A DNA stretch of 64,000 nt, from contig JADWOT020001584.1 in NCBI GenBank assembly GCA_036345935.2, forward strand, positions 550,071-614,070. Reading direction: 5' to 3'. Position numbers and translations under genes: made by a program. This DNA is from Taenia hydatigena (lineage: Eukaryota > Platyhelminthes > Cestoda > Cyclophyllidea > Taeniidae). Under the pieces are notes generated by a model. The model worked only from the letters and a program-made list of their open reading frames with translations. It did no database searches and was not told the DNA's origin. Of this stretch, positions 23,400 to 36,187 are shown piece after piece (the first letter of the stretch is position 1; every line of letters begins with the position of its first letter).

Positions 23400-26300
23400 T
23401 AGTGTTTGTTACAAAAATTGTGGGCTCAGGCGCACAATTAATTTCGGATGCTGGAGTTGACGTCTAATCTAAATAAACAGGGACATTAATGGAGTGTGTG
23501 AGTATCTGGGTGGTTGGTTTTCGGTCTTGGGGCTGCCTTAGGCCGCGTGCCCCTACTTGGGATTGACGGGCAGGCCTGCGAGTCCAACCAGCGGATGGCC
23601 TGCTGGGGCATTTTCCTGCGTGCTGATTAAAAGCAACTAGGTAGCTGCCTCCATCGGCCGAATCTCTAACGCTAAAGTCCTACAACACTACGGAGAGTAG
23701 GCGGGCATTACACTACAAAACCAACGCCTAAATCATTCTGGTTTGCAGTAGGGTTCAAAGACAAATTCCTTTCATAAAGTCCCCTCACGTATTTACGTGC
23801 TTGTAGACATTAAAGAATCATAAATCTTAATAGTGCTTCCAAAAAACAATGAGGGTTGGGATACGGATTCATGAAAACTCCATTTCTGTGGTACACAATC
23901 ACCCAGTCGGTAGCAGGTTATATAAATTAGCACAAGGAGAGTTATGTAACTTTGAAAGAAGAGCATAGAAATAAAGTTAAATCACACCAATCAAGTCGAT
24001 AAAAATGACAACCCAAACCAAGTCAGTCCAAATTCGTGCTCTATTTACATCATGGCAAACACTCGCTATTATTAAAACCAAATTCTTTCAAAACTCGCAT
24101 TGTTTACTTTTAGGGAACTGATTTTTATTAAATTAATTTGATAAAGGTAACTAAACTATTAAGCAAAACACATGGAATTTTTGAATGACACACGACGATT
24201 TGTGTTATAACTGTTCAGTGGCAGTTAATTCGAGGACCTTAGTGTAGCCGGAACCATTTCCAATTCCTTGTCCGGCCATTAATCCCAAATGTACGAGCGC
24301 TAAATTAATTAAAGCATTTGGTTAGATCCACCACTCTGACACCAAGAGTTTTTGTTTTCCACCCAATTTTATAGCCCATATGAACCTGCATCAAAGGAAG
24401 CGGTATCAGGAATGCATATTATCAATGGTTTTAAGTAATGTGCTCTTACATAAAGGCAAATATATGTGATCTGAGGAATACTGTCCTAGCGCAGTACAAG
24501 ACCTTTTAATAAGACCAAATCAACACCATCAAAGGACATAACTGCATCTGCAACCTGTTTAGAAAATAAAGTTAGGTCTTTGCTTTAGAATAATCTATTT
24601 CAGTGATGTTCATCGTTACACTACCTTCATTGGAGCAATACTATTTTATGATGTCCCATATTTACAATAAGTTGGCTCATAATTAAATTGGAAGTAAGTT
24701 AAAGTACGACACGTTAAACCAACTTGCTAAATCACCTTACGCTATGAAGGGTGGCTAACTTCATCCCGGTTGAATGCTACGATCATCTCTTTGGAAATGA
24801 GATGTGCTTTAGAACTTTACTTCCTTGAGTTACGAATAGTTTACAATGAATCCGAGAGAGGTTTAATATTAGTTAGCCTCAAAATGTGCACTGAAAGCGA
24901 AGCATAAGGTAGGATCTGACATGAGACATTTAAATGCTGCCGGTTAGCACCGATTATTTTAATTACTGCTTAGAAAGTTACATCAAGTGGGAGGCTCTTT
25001 ACACACGGCGGCCTTTTTAGTCCCACCAATGACCCCGTGGACCATGGTTTAAGTCCTTACAACAGTAAAATACGTAGATTGGGAAGCCGTGAGAGAGGTG
25101 TTTCTACCCTTTTTTCCCGCTTGCATGGGTCAATAAAGAGAGGACTTTGGAAGGCTAATTCGATCTCAGCTATTAGGGCATCACTGTTTCACTTTGGAGT
25201 TGAGAGACCAGCTAATCTTTTCTCCGGCAGGCGCATTACTCAATCGTAAACTAATTTACTGTCTCCGTTGCCTTTGAATGCCTTAAATTGCTGTCGCAAA
25301 GTAGGTGTTTGTAGAATTCCCGACCATTAAGTAAATGGCAGCTGACATTTAATAGTACCTTTCGGCACATTCGGCGCGTGGGTAATATATTTTCCTCCAT
25401 TATCAAAATATTTACAATCGCATGTGGTGCGTTGGGGAATGCCGCCACCCAAAGGTCTCTTCATTGTCTATTGCTTAAAAAATTTCTTCTACTTCCTACC
25501 ATCGGTCATTTCGAGGCCCTTGGTGCGATGCCTCTGGGGAAAGGCGAATGGAAAATTCGAAATGTAACGCACTGGCGCTCGAAAAGGATAATTTTAACTC
25601 TCAGGCGGTAGAGAAGTGTCCGCATCACTTTTTCACACTAAACTGCATCATCAAGGGCGTGTGTCCTGCCAGACACTGAAGAAGCTAGAGCGTTCTCGCA
25701 GTCAATTATCTGCACGCCGAAGCGGAATTGAAATCCACTCGGTCATTCGAGGTGCTTCATCATCCACTTCATTCTTCTCTCGCCTCGCCGAAGCAGACGA
25801 AGAAAGTACTCGTGCATCGCAAAGCTGACTTCAGCAAACCTTTGATTTTGTGCTATTTTTGTGCACAATTTTTTTGTTTTTAAATTACAAAGAATGTGGT
25901 GGGGAGGAGAAGAAACTTCTGGGGCCAAATGCAACACACCTTGGCAGTGAGAGCTCCTTCTCTCTTTCTTCCCCTCCGACGAAGCAAACTTCTCGGCGCA
26001 CGTTAAACAGCTGCTTGTAGAGCGATATTAGCTAACCTGATAACTTTGCTGTAGTTATCATTTAAATTACTGTATTTTTTAGCAGGAGAAGGTTTTTTTG
26101 GTTATCAAGTTTGCTGCCATGGTGAAAAGCCTATTCAAATCAAAGGGACATTAAACAGACTCTTAAGTAAGAATTGACTGTATGCGCTCTCTCCCCTTCT
26201 CAGGTGACCACTAGACTCTGTCCTCCAGTACGTTGAGACACTTACTTGGGACGCTGCTAAGATACCGACTTCTGGACGTCCAGCGGACGACTAGACAAAT

Positions 26301-29070
26301 GCAAAGAGGTCTTCTGCAAGTTCTCTTCATAGCTAATTGATTGAAGTTCTTAATTATGCCTTTTGCACCCCCTGAATGCAGCAAAATTCATAGTAATCAA
26401 AAAAGAATATTTTGGGTCTCCAACTGACAGTAAAACGAACAAATTTACACCACCTAGTACTAAGGCAATATAAAAGCACCATTTTTCTTTTTTTATGGAC
26501 AGACGAGGCAGACGCCTAAAAATCGAGTAGTGATTCGGCTTGCAACCAACTTCCGGCCTTCCTCCTTTTCCAGACAAGCGCAAAGCCTTTTGGTAAAAGA
26601 TGGTTTGGCTAACCTCGTTTTAGGTAATGCTTATGGTAGAAAGTTAGTTATGCGCCTCTTGGTTAAGCACTTCTGTCATTTTTAGCTGATTTTGTAGCCA
26701 ATTTAAACGCTATTTATTAGCGGAAACAAATTTATCTCAGCTTGCTTGAATGCTACTAATAAGTTAATAAGTAGATGCAGCGGTGAGGGCTGCCTAGCTA
26801 ACCAGTATTTAAAGTGATTTGTTTTCAGAATTCGCTAAAAAGCCCAACAGCTTGCATTGCATTCTGCAGATCGCATTTATTTGCGCCTTAAAGCACACTC
26901 CTGGAGGACTGTCGGCCTCAAACCTCACGACGGCTTGGCCCTCAGGTAAAATTAAAGCAAAGGTGACGCAAATGGGTTCTAAAAATAAAACTTCTTTTAG
27001 CTTGATAGTTCTATTTACTGGCAGCTTCCTCGCTGGCATTAAATTTGGCAAAATTAGTTCTTCATTTTGCTTTTTTCTCAATCATTGCCTTCGATGGCCC
27101 AAAAGGCAAGTTTCCGGGACGTCAAAAGTTGTCTAAACTGAAACCCTTCTCGCAGATTAATCCAAGAGTAAGCTTTTACAGTTAAATCTAACCCACACCT
27201 GGTTGGGACAGCAAAAACGGACTGTGGGATTTCATTGGCTCACACCTATTCCTTCACCTTGACCCGGCTTCCATTGGTCACAGCGATGGACGACTTTGCA
27301 GGACTCATGCTCACGCAAGGCAAAAGCTCCTTTCTTATAGAGAAATAGTTATAGCTTGATTGACCCCCAGCATTTGGATTTTGCAGTTCATGGGCATGGC
27401 TCAAAGCGGTCAGTCTCCCAGTGTGACGATAATAGAAGTGTACGGTGTCTTGCATGTACAAGAAACCATGACAACCAAGTTGAATGACTAATTTCCTGAT
27501 GTGAGACGAAAAATATTGTGATTTTGCGATCTTTTGATGATCCAATTATTAATGAATCACGGTGGCAATCCCACCCTCCTCTCAAACGGTTACTGCACAT
27601 GCAGTTTAGCGCTAGGCAATGATAATAACAAAGTAAACAAACTAAATCACCTCATTTATCAAGTGGGAAAACACCTTAGCCGTCGAGGTAGCGAGTTTTC
27701 CCCTCAACTTGATTGAGACAATCCCCAATCAGCGAGACACTTTAAACAGCATAGTTCGCATTTTCCAGCTGTGTTTAACAATATAACATTGAACACTTAC
27801 AGAAAAGGCAGATAAAAGTCTATTTTAACTGACATTTTGAAACCCTGTGCTTTCAGAGGAAATAAACATTCATCCCTTTCGGTATCGTATCCACAAACAA
27901 ATGCAGGAATGAAGCATATGCGTGGATTTGGCTCCTCGATGTGTACGTGTTAAACTTTTTCGCATTTTCGATAGTCGGTTTGCTTTTTCGTTACATCCAG
28001 TTGCCCACTGCGCCTCTAATCGCCCCAGACATAGCGTAACCATCACCCACGAAAATAGGAGATACTTCCTTGAGATTGACAAAGTGTTACTGACTTTCAT
28101 ATAGTAGTTGTAATTTTATCGCTTTTCTAACAGCTGCATTCTTCATTGTGCTTCTAGCGCCTGTCCGAACCATAAAAGCGTCAGAACTCAGAATAGTGGC
28201 ACTGAATCATAAAGTTTCCAGCTATAACATATAAAAGTATTATTTTAAAGTGAAGTGCGGAATCACGCCCTAAGTAAGCAGTTTGGTTTTGTTAAGGAGT
28301 AATTTAGGAGTCAGTTTAAACACGTTGAATGCTGTCTTAGATTTCAAAATTGGCATACAGTTACCAAAACTTAAAATCAATTTTTACAGTCAAACTGGAC
28401 CTTACTTGACTTAATATCGTGATTATTTAGCGTCTATAAGAGGTAAGAGGCCGTAGGAACCGCCGAGGACTGAGGACTACAGATGCAACACCCAGCCGTT
28501 GAGATTCTTCCAAGCAACCTAAGTGCATATATTCTCTTTGATCATGTCTGCTATAGTCAGATAACTTCTCAATTGAAGGCAAGCTCGTATCAAATCGTCC
28601 ATTCTAGACAGGTATCGCGTTTCGAACTGCGGAGACTTACTAGTCCTTGTAACGTTCATTCGGAGTACTTAGGCACTTCTGCTTTGCGGATCAAGTTTCT
28701 TGCTGGTAATACCATCCGCAAATAAGTTGAATTTAGTCTTATTTATTCATTTAATGTAAGCGGATGTGTGTTTATATCACAAATCGAAAGAGATGTAAAT
28801 AGCCTGTCGTTTTGATAAAGTTGCACAAAACTTCTTATTTAGAGACTAGACTGCATTGATTTTACGGCTTTTGCCATTGCTACTTCCTCTATCTCTGGAT
28901 TAATTTGTCCAGGCTTTAGAAATGCCACAAAGAGTCGAAGAAACCAATCAAGGGCAACATACAAATATTTATCGCTATTTAGAAATAACAATTAACATCA
29001 TCTAAAGTAAAACTAAAATCTGGCTTTTAAAAGCATGTTTAAGTTACCATAGTGAAAGTCGGCAAGCCTC
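23400..29070. other. AT-rich region, nothing recognised
   Basis: No splice-supported coding exon was found. Short open frames (for example 25616-25828 and 26819-27136) lack domains and splice context. One palindrome of the CTACTTA/TAAGTAG family lies at 26753-26774. Confidence 0.4.
26753..26774. repeat. P1 palindrome
   Basis: CTACTAATAAGTTAATAAGTAG-type copy of 22 bases (arms CTACT and AGTAG). Confidence 0.55.
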
Positions 29071-29073
29071 AAC

Positions 29074-29254
29074 TGTGATAATCTGTCTGATTTTAGGTTG
29101 CTCTTACGGTCACTTGGAAGGAAATTTGGACTTTGCCGGGTGAGCTGGCCTCTAAGCCATGACAGTAATTGCGACTTCTTTTTCTTTGCTAAATATATTT
29201 GGTGCATAAGTATTTTGTTTGCATCTGTCTTCAAGGACGTCTCGGGATGCTACA
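29074..29254 (+). mobile_element. Diverged copy of the TGTAG...CTACA LTR-like element
   Basis: It ends in CTCGGGATGCTACA and shares the GAGCTGGCCTCTAAGCCATG block with the better-preserved copy that starts 27 bases downstream. Its start (TGTGATAATCTGT) is a degraded TGTAGTACTCTGT. The flanking pentamers TCAAC and CTTAC differ, so it appears to be an older insertion. Confidence 0.5.
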
Positions 29255-29280
29255 CTTACCCAACACGCAGGTGCTCCAGG

Positions 29281-29465
29281 TGTAGTACTCTGTTTGTTAG
29301 AAGTGCTGTTTTCTGTCAAGGTGACAGGGGTGGCTGTATTGCCCTAGCTGCGTGGGCTGGCCTCCGGGCCATGCCAGCAGCCTTTTTTCTCTGTCTGGTG
29401 AATATATATATTCTACCCTAGCATTCCGCCTTCTTTTACCTTCAAGGGAGCCTCGGGACGCTACA
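29281..29465 (+). mobile_element. Solo LTR-like element, 185 bp, with 5-bp target duplication
   Basis: It starts TGTAGTACTC and ends GACGCTACA, so it has TG...CA ends within a 5-base terminal inverted repeat TGTAG/CTACA. It is flanked on both sides by CCAGG (29276-29280 and 29466-29470). Copies at 42073-42258 and 53269-53483 share the internal block CTAGCTGCGTGGGC and the block before the 3' end. No coding frame is present, as expected of a solo LTR or a terminal-repeat element in miniature. Confidence 0.8.
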
Positions 29466-29910
29466 CCAGGATTGCGCTTATATCCTGCTGCATTGCATTT
29501 AATGTTTGACCAATTTTAAGTTCAAAAGGTAACGAAGACCATAAAACATCTTTTAAAATTAATTTTATTGTAAAAAATCGTAAAATGTCCGAGCGTCTAC
29601 TCAAAAACAATGTGACAACGACTGACATAAACCTTGTAGTGGTATTTGCAACAACTCAGATGCCAAAACAAAGGACTATACACACTACCAGATGCTGCCA
29701 CATTTAGGCTAAAATTGCTAATCTACACCAAAAAGGCATTTTTTCAAAGCCAAAGCCCATTCGCTAATACTACAGTTGCAATTGGAGGATAAGGTCATTA
29801 GTTTTCCACCGATTTACGGCAAAGCTAGAAACTATTAACACATAATGCCATACTTGTGACAGACTTTAAAGAGTAGTTTATTTTAATGTGCTACAGTTCA
29901 GTAAGACCCA

Positions 29911-29936
29911 AAGGTCATTCGGGTCGGTGATAAAAA
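29911..29936 (+). promoter_or_regulatory. GST C promoter: AAGGTCA element plus weak TATA-like box
   Basis: AAGGTCA at 29911-29917 is followed by GATAAAAA near 29929-29936, about 55 bases upstream of the ATG at 29992. It matches the module at the other GST copies. Confidence 0.45.
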
Positions 29937-29991
29937 CCGGTCTCCATTTTGAAAATGTGCTTATTTGGTTTTGCAGAGCGTCTGCATCGCA

Positions 29992-31194
29992 ATGCCTCCT
30001 CTCTTGGGTTACTGGGAAATTCGAGGAGTGAGTACGATATTTTTTCTTGCAGAGAAATAATTGGGAATTGCAGTCAGCTAAAGATTTGTCTCATGGTGGC
30101 AATTGTTATTGATACTGGTTTCAATAATGCCGTCATTTGCTCGCTTTCTAATCCTTTTTTTCCTCCAGCTTGCAGAACAGAGTCGTCTTCTGTTGAAATA
30201 TTTGGGGGTGGAGTTCGAAGAAAAGCTATACAAGTACGGTCCAGGTAGGTATAAATGGTTTGTGGCTTATCGACGTTATACAGCTCCAAACTTTAGTCGA
30301 GATGATTGGCTGTCAAAGAAGTTCTCTCTGGGTCTCGATTTCCCCAATGTAGGCCATCCCTTCACGTTGCATCTACAAGTAACGTATTGTTTAGTTGCCC
30401 TACTATATCGACGGTGACTTCAAGTTGACTCAATCAGGGGCTATTTTGGAGTACATTGCTGATAGACACGGCATGAGTGAGTTTGTTTAATTAATTGTTC
30501 TTCGTTGAATTATTCTGTCTGACGTTGTTGAGCTGTATTTGTATTGCAGTTCCGGATTGCAAAAAGCGACGTGCTGTGCTGCACATGCTTCAATGCGAGG
30601 TTATGGATTTGCGCCTGGCATTTACTAGCATTTGTTACAGTCCCGACTTTGTACGTTTTGTTTGCTTGTGGATTCGTAAGTGAAGAATTGCAATGGATTT
30701 TTCCATTTTTACGCTAATTTCAGGAGAAGTTGAAGCCAGGTTTCTTCGAGACATTGGCACAGAAACTGCCGAACTTTGAGACCTTTTTGGGCGACAAAGA
30801 CTGGCTTACTGGCGATAAGGTGAGTGCATTTTTATTACCCTTTGGCTCCAAAGATCTAGTGCAATCATCGTCTTTTACATGGTTATTGTCATAAGGACGT
30901 TGTCATTTTTGTGTGCAGATTAACTATCCCGACTTCAACCTGTGTGAGCTGTTGAACCAGCTGACGAAGTTTGACCCAACGTGTTTGAAGAAGTACCCCA
31001 AACTGCAGGCCTACTTGACGCGTTTCGAGGTGATTGGATGAACTGCTTGCAACTGGCCTTAGATTCTGTGTTTTGAGGTAGTGTTTTATTCCACTTTGCA
31101 GAACTTGCCTGAACTGAAGGATTACATGGCTTCGAAGGAGTTTAAGACACGTCCTTGCAATGGAGCAATGGCGAAATGGCGTGGTGCCAATTAG
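29992..31194 (+). CDS. Mu-class glutathione S-transferase, copy C (intact, 219 aa, 8 exons)
   Basis: Glutathione-conjugating enzyme. Exons are 29992-30027, 30169-30244, 30284-30348, 30395-30476, 30550-30650, 30724-30819, 30919-31029 and 31102-31194, all GT-AG; the intron between exons 2 and 3 is 39 bases. It starts [12 protein letters not shown] with catalytic Tyr7. Trp46, Lys50, Asn59, Leu60, Gln72, Ser73 and Tyr116 are all present, and the complete tail ends AMAKWRGAN. It is the only full-length plus-strand copy; its protein is closer to minus-strand copies A and B than to its plus-strand neighbours D, E and F. AATAAA at 31269-31274 is the likely polyadenylation signal. Confidence 0.93.
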
Positions 31195-31855
31195 ATGACT
31201 GTCCTTTTTGGTACTGCTGCTTTTGCTTTCTCCATTGTTTTTTGCCTGCTATCATGGAACTTTTAATGAATAAATGAAGTTTAATTTAGTCTTAGTGAAG
31301 CGTTCATCATTGTGTTGCCATTAGTAGAAGGGGGAGGTTATTTGCTCCGCAGGAGTCGTGGCAGGATCATTGACTTTACTGCTGTCTCCTAGAGCTCGAA
31401 ATTGTCCACATCGACGTGGATTGTTACTGTCATTGTTTCTCATTGCTTTGTCTGTCGCTGTTAGACAAAGTGTGAACCTCAGGTGTCTGTTTGCTGCCAA
31501 TTCTTTAAGCGGTTGTCTTTTTGGATTAGTAAATGTCTCCTTGATTTTAAGCGAGTTCGCAGATCTTCACCTCTGGTGTTTCAATGGTCTCGTCGACCTT
31601 CATTGTGACCACCGCTTTGAATAGATGGAGGAGCTGATAGAATCTTAAATGTCAGTCAGATTGATAGGCCGGTTTTATGCAAAGCACCTGCACTTTGACC
31701 TTTTGCTGGCAGCTCTCATACCCTCTTGATGGCTTTAGCGCTATGGTAGTGTGCATCTCTACCTTCAAGTGGACTGATGTATGTAGTTGTGACTCACTAA
31801 TCGAGGAAACCCACGCCCTGTCTTGCAGAACCGATGTGACACGAAGGACTAGAAT

Positions 31856-31873
31856 AAAAAAAAAAAAAAAAAA
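31856..31873 (+). repeat. Poly-A run of 18 preceded by AAT
   Basis: A run of 18 A directly follows AAT, giving an AATAAA at its start. This could be the 3' end of a retroposed sequence, but no source gene is recognised upstream. Confidence 0.4.
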
Positions 31874-32279
31874 CATGCACAAACAGAGTAGTTGGCGGAG
31901 CGCTGCGGAATTTGTTGGAAGGGGTGGGGGCCCGAATGCGGGACCACTTCGGCACAGGACAGTCTCAGGGCGTTGCCAACCTGTCTTGACACGATGACAA
32001 AGCAGACAATCCAAGGGAGGTTGTCCGCATCACAATTTGTAAACATAATTTACTGTCCATGAGGGTAATTAATCTAGCATTGTGGCATGGAATGTTTCTC
32101 GCCTCCGTTTGATAGACGGACAAGCGTAGATTACAATTCTCTATCAACCTCTGTGTCTAGTTTTTGCATCGTCTTCACCAGCCTTAAGCTGAACAAACGC
32201 GGAAATGCCTTCTGACGCTCCCATCTAATGTGAGGTGAGCATCAGAATAGTTTCTTTCTTCGCTCGGCAGAGTGTCGAG

Positions 32280-32625
32280 AGCCTGCGTAAGGGATCAGCG
32301 CTGCACTGAGGTATGAGAGCCGCAGTGGTGAACCCATACCCATTGGATTAATCGGAGATGATGAAGCTTCCTAGCTGAGTCGGATCAGCAAGCCGCAGTC
32401 AACATGCTCTTTCCAATCCCCTCTGTTCGGAAGTGCCTCTTTACCTACCCACATCATCTTCTTGATCAAACTGTGAGTAATTAATCTCATCCGAATGTTA
32501 AATGAGATGACATAGAGAAGCCGATACCCTTTAAAAGAGGTAAACAGTCTGGATTAATCAAGGAGTTGGTTACACCTCCACTGTCCCTGGAAGATGTCAG
32601 CGGAGCCGATTGGTTACGAATTAAC
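32280..32625 (-). repeat. Dispersed repeat of about 300 bp, partner of 10425-10715
   Basis: Inverted partner of the repeat at 10425-10715, with the same ordered blocks. It lies between the intact plus-strand GST C and the second S-family gene. Confidence 0.7.
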
Positions 32626-34149
32626 AGGCTCAAAGCAGCCACCTCAAGAATGACATGGACGGGTTTGACGTGTGCTGGTACGGACGGCTGATGATACCCT
32701 GAAGCACAGTATGCGACATTTGTGTCTTTGAGAAGTCCACAGGCAGCAAAACCCTTACTGCTACCCGTCCTTGACTCCAGTAGAGCAAAAAATACCGACA
32801 AAATGTGGTTATTTCTGCCCTTTGTCTCCTAGTGCCCTGAACGATGGACTTACACGCGTGTCTGTGAGTTTCTTCCAGTTACATTTGAATATCTACTCGA
32901 ACTTTTAAACATCAGAGCCACTTTTTGTTTGTGGATTTGGCATAACGAGACTGCGCTACTAGTCTGAATCTCAAGGTCTCACCAGGGATAGACCAGGTGG
33001 TTCATGCGGTTAAGATTGAGCTCTGCAGGGCCGCAGCAACAGAAAAAAGGCAACAGTGAAACGGACCATATGGCAATACTTACAACCGTACCTCATAAGC
33101 TTTGATCGGAGCCAAAAATTATGTGCAATCGAGCTATCGCATGGTGAATCAACCAATTTAAGCTTGCGGCTTAGGCTATGCTACTGAAATGCTATATGAG
33201 TAGATACTGATGACGTGCCGCAGCATAAAGTCAGCACATCTCGCCTCTGCCGTCAAAACTAGAAACAAATGTCAAATATGGCATTATAGGCTACGATTTA
33301 AAGTACATGTTCTGCTTCAAAGGAGGGTAAAAACTGTCATCGCTGCCAGCATCGCTGTCTTACCAACTGCAGGATGAATTAGACTGGTCGGACGATGACA
33401 TCTTTCATCGCATGGTTCTTATAAGACGTACACACAGGAGCTTAATCTTCAGACTATGTGTGGTACTTAATAATACGGTGTTTGTTCCTGACGTGGCGGG
33501 AACTATCTTTTCCAAATGTTCCTCCCTCGTTTTTCGAGGAGACAAAAGTTTCAGGTGAATGCATTATCATTATAAGCCCTGTCTACAAATAACCCTAAAT
33601 GAATGTGCTGATAAATGCACAGCTAAAAGCGTTTTATTGTGGCTTTATGATGGCCACGTTCTGCTTTTATAGCAACGATGACTCGCAGACCCTCGTCGAG
33701 AGCCTCACGCAGTCCACACGGTGATTCTTGAATATTCTGGTAACTAATGTGCGTAGTTGCAATCCAGTATGGGAAAAGCAATGATTGACAATTTTATACT
33801 GGTCTTGTGTGCCCGTAGTTGGTGTAATTAAGACCCAGTACTGGAATCCGCCGCCGCCATGTTGTTTACAATGACGCCCAGTAATGAGTTCCTCCTCAAG
33901 CCTTTGTCGACACTCGAGTCAACGCTGAGGCCCACTTGATGCATAGGCATAGCAAATTGCTTTAATGGCACATAAAATGAGGTCATATTTTCGCCTTTTT
34001 ATGGATTTTGTGCTAAAGAACTTATTGCAATGCGATTTTGCGCTGCCAGGCCTAGCCCTACTTCTTTGCAAGTGGCCAAGCTTTGCCAATCTCATCACCC
34101 AACACTTTAGGGACCGTATTTTTAGTCCTAGTTGGTGCATACCTACCAA

Positions 34150-34300
34150 TGCAACTGGGAAGTGGCAGAAGGAATCGCAAATACCCCACGTGATTATCCA
34201 AGGTGATAGCGAGTTTTGCGTCTGCCATTGGCACGATTTGGCCACTCTGGCACTCGTGAAGACGGTAGCGAACTAAGCTGTACGTCATATTGAACAGAAC
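34150..34300 (+). repeat. GST-array flank repeat, copy 1
   Basis: The blocks CACGTGATTATCCAAGGTG, GGCACTCGTGAAGACGGTAG and GAACAGAACG recur in order, diverged, near 38395-38460, 45270-45370, 53160-53265 and 56535-56660. It is part of the larger duplication unit around the GST genes. Confidence 0.5.
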
Positions 34301-34513
34301 GCGGGATTTATGCATGATGCAAATTCATAAACACAAGTCACCAAAAGAAACAAATGGCATCATTCAGGAATAAAGAGAACACACTCACGTTTAGCTAATA
34401 ATTTGCATTGTATCAGGACTTAATTGCTTTGATAAGGTCATAGGTAGAGTTTTCATGAGCAAAAATTGTAGTTTTCGGTGTGGATGGGCTGGATTTCAGG
34501 GCAGGGGTGTATA

Positions 34514-34533
34514 CTACTCAACTAATTAAGTAG
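34514..34533. repeat. P1 palindrome
   Basis: CTACTCAACTAATTAAGTAG, 20 bases; the same design as the copy at 59664-59683. Confidence 0.55.
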
Positions 34534-34718
34534 GAGGCTCACTATCTCCACAACGACATACTGCAGCTAGGCCCCACAGGACTCAATAAATCTCAAGACT
34601 GTGAGTCATTTACAATAAAAGTTGGCAACTACTGTCTTACTGTTTTATTATTATGGCACGTAATGGATTTGTTTTGGTTTTGCTTACCAATCTAGGTCAT
34701 TTTATGCCAATAAATTCT

Positions 34719-34734
34719 GCCACACATGCGTGAC
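34719..34734. repeat. Degenerate P2 palindrome
   Basis: GCCACACATGCGTGAC followed by GC; two or three changes from the consensus. Confidence 0.45.
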
Positions 34735-36187
34735 GCACTGGTTCTGGTAGCATGTTTAGTGGTAAATATACGTAACAATGGAAGAGGGATGTGCCGATTG
34801 ATCAAAATGTGTAGCAGATTGCGGTGTATACCAAAATAAGTGAACGCTGACAGGAACCAACTTCACGTGGTGACCCTCAATTTATCTTAATATGCCTATA
34901 TATATGCTACCTTACTGCCAATTTGCAACCAAAAGACCACTAAAAATGCCAAATTATGTATATTGGATTAGTCGAGATTTACCACCACAACGGAATCAGT
35001 AAATGAAGACGGTGCTTGGAGCAATGGCGGCGAGTGTATGAGATTGCCAGCCTATTTATTCGCCTACCCAAAGTTCACCCATCTGAGCCTTAAATCGGAC
35101 TCGAGTGAGTCGATCAAAGGTGGACACAGCTGCAACATAAAGAATACATCAACTTCATACCATTAACTTCCAAACCTACGGATGTAATATCACGATCGCG
35201 GTACATACTACTGGCGGTAATAAGTAGTTGTTGTGGAAGGAGTAAAACAGCCACTCCTTCTCGGTAATGGTCGATGTCAGTTAAGTGGCCACCAGCAGTA
35301 GCGCGTTTAAAATGTATAGAGACAATGCTGTACAAAAGAAGGTGGTCGGTTAGTGCTTACTAGATTTAAAGGCACCAGACAGAAGATTCGACGGGTCGAG
35401 ACTGAGGCGCAGGTTGGAGAGGGTCACCTCACCCTTCCACAATACCAAAAAATTTCGTCACATGGATTAGGTCAATTTTCAGGTACGATGGACTTGTCTA
35501 ATTGGGGCATTTAGAAGTTTGTGTATTAATGGATTTTGGTGAGAAGAAGAAGAAAAAGGAGGAGAAATCAAGGAGCACTGGGATTCCTCCTCTTTGCGAG
35601 TTGATCCGACGTTTGCCTGCTCTGTCAATCAAGTGTAGTGCCCAGCGAACTAGCAACGAGCTTAACCAAATGCAGATTTCTCACTACCTTCGCCTCCTTC
35701 TTGTCCTACCTGGCCTTCCTTATTCCCTTAAAAATTGAAATGGCTGCATCTACTGGTTATCATGAGAGCTTGCATTTCAGAAAAAAAAACAGAGCTGTTG
35801 GCGGTCAGAAAAGTCAGAATTCTAACTGTCCACGTGGAGGCAAGCCAAGTGTTAATGGATGCTCTGAGGTGCGTCCGCATTTTTTTGAACACTTTAATCC
35901 TTCTGATAGGCTCTTTGTGCTACTTGCATCTTTGATTGTGGCCTTCACAACTTCGCGATCCCAAGCATCGAGCATACAAGACCCGCTCCCACCTGCTTAT
36001 AACACAACCAAGCAACAGGCGAACTTTTGTCAACAGTAAAATCCCTTTTTATTCACAAATTAAAGAAGGACGACGACACCAGCTATGTTAGCATAGGGTA
36101 GAAAGAAGTGAAGCAAAACCAACCAAAAAGGAGGGGAGAAGATAATGCAAAAGAGGACGGCTGGTGGAAGGGCAGAGACCGTGGAAG

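Larger units (their letters stand above)
32630..36040. other. Interval without a supported gene
   Basis: It holds a flank repeat at 34150-34300 and one palindrome from each of two families (34514-34533 and 34719-34734). Open frames here have no domains. Confidence 0.4.

Noticed and set aside
10425..32625. Idea that 2-10 kb and 30-37 kb form one fully collinear inverted duplication
   Set aside because: The S-GST pairs fit, but the dispersed repeat lies on opposite sides of GST B and GST C, so the order is not mirrored; a smaller duplicated unit or later rearrangement is more likely.
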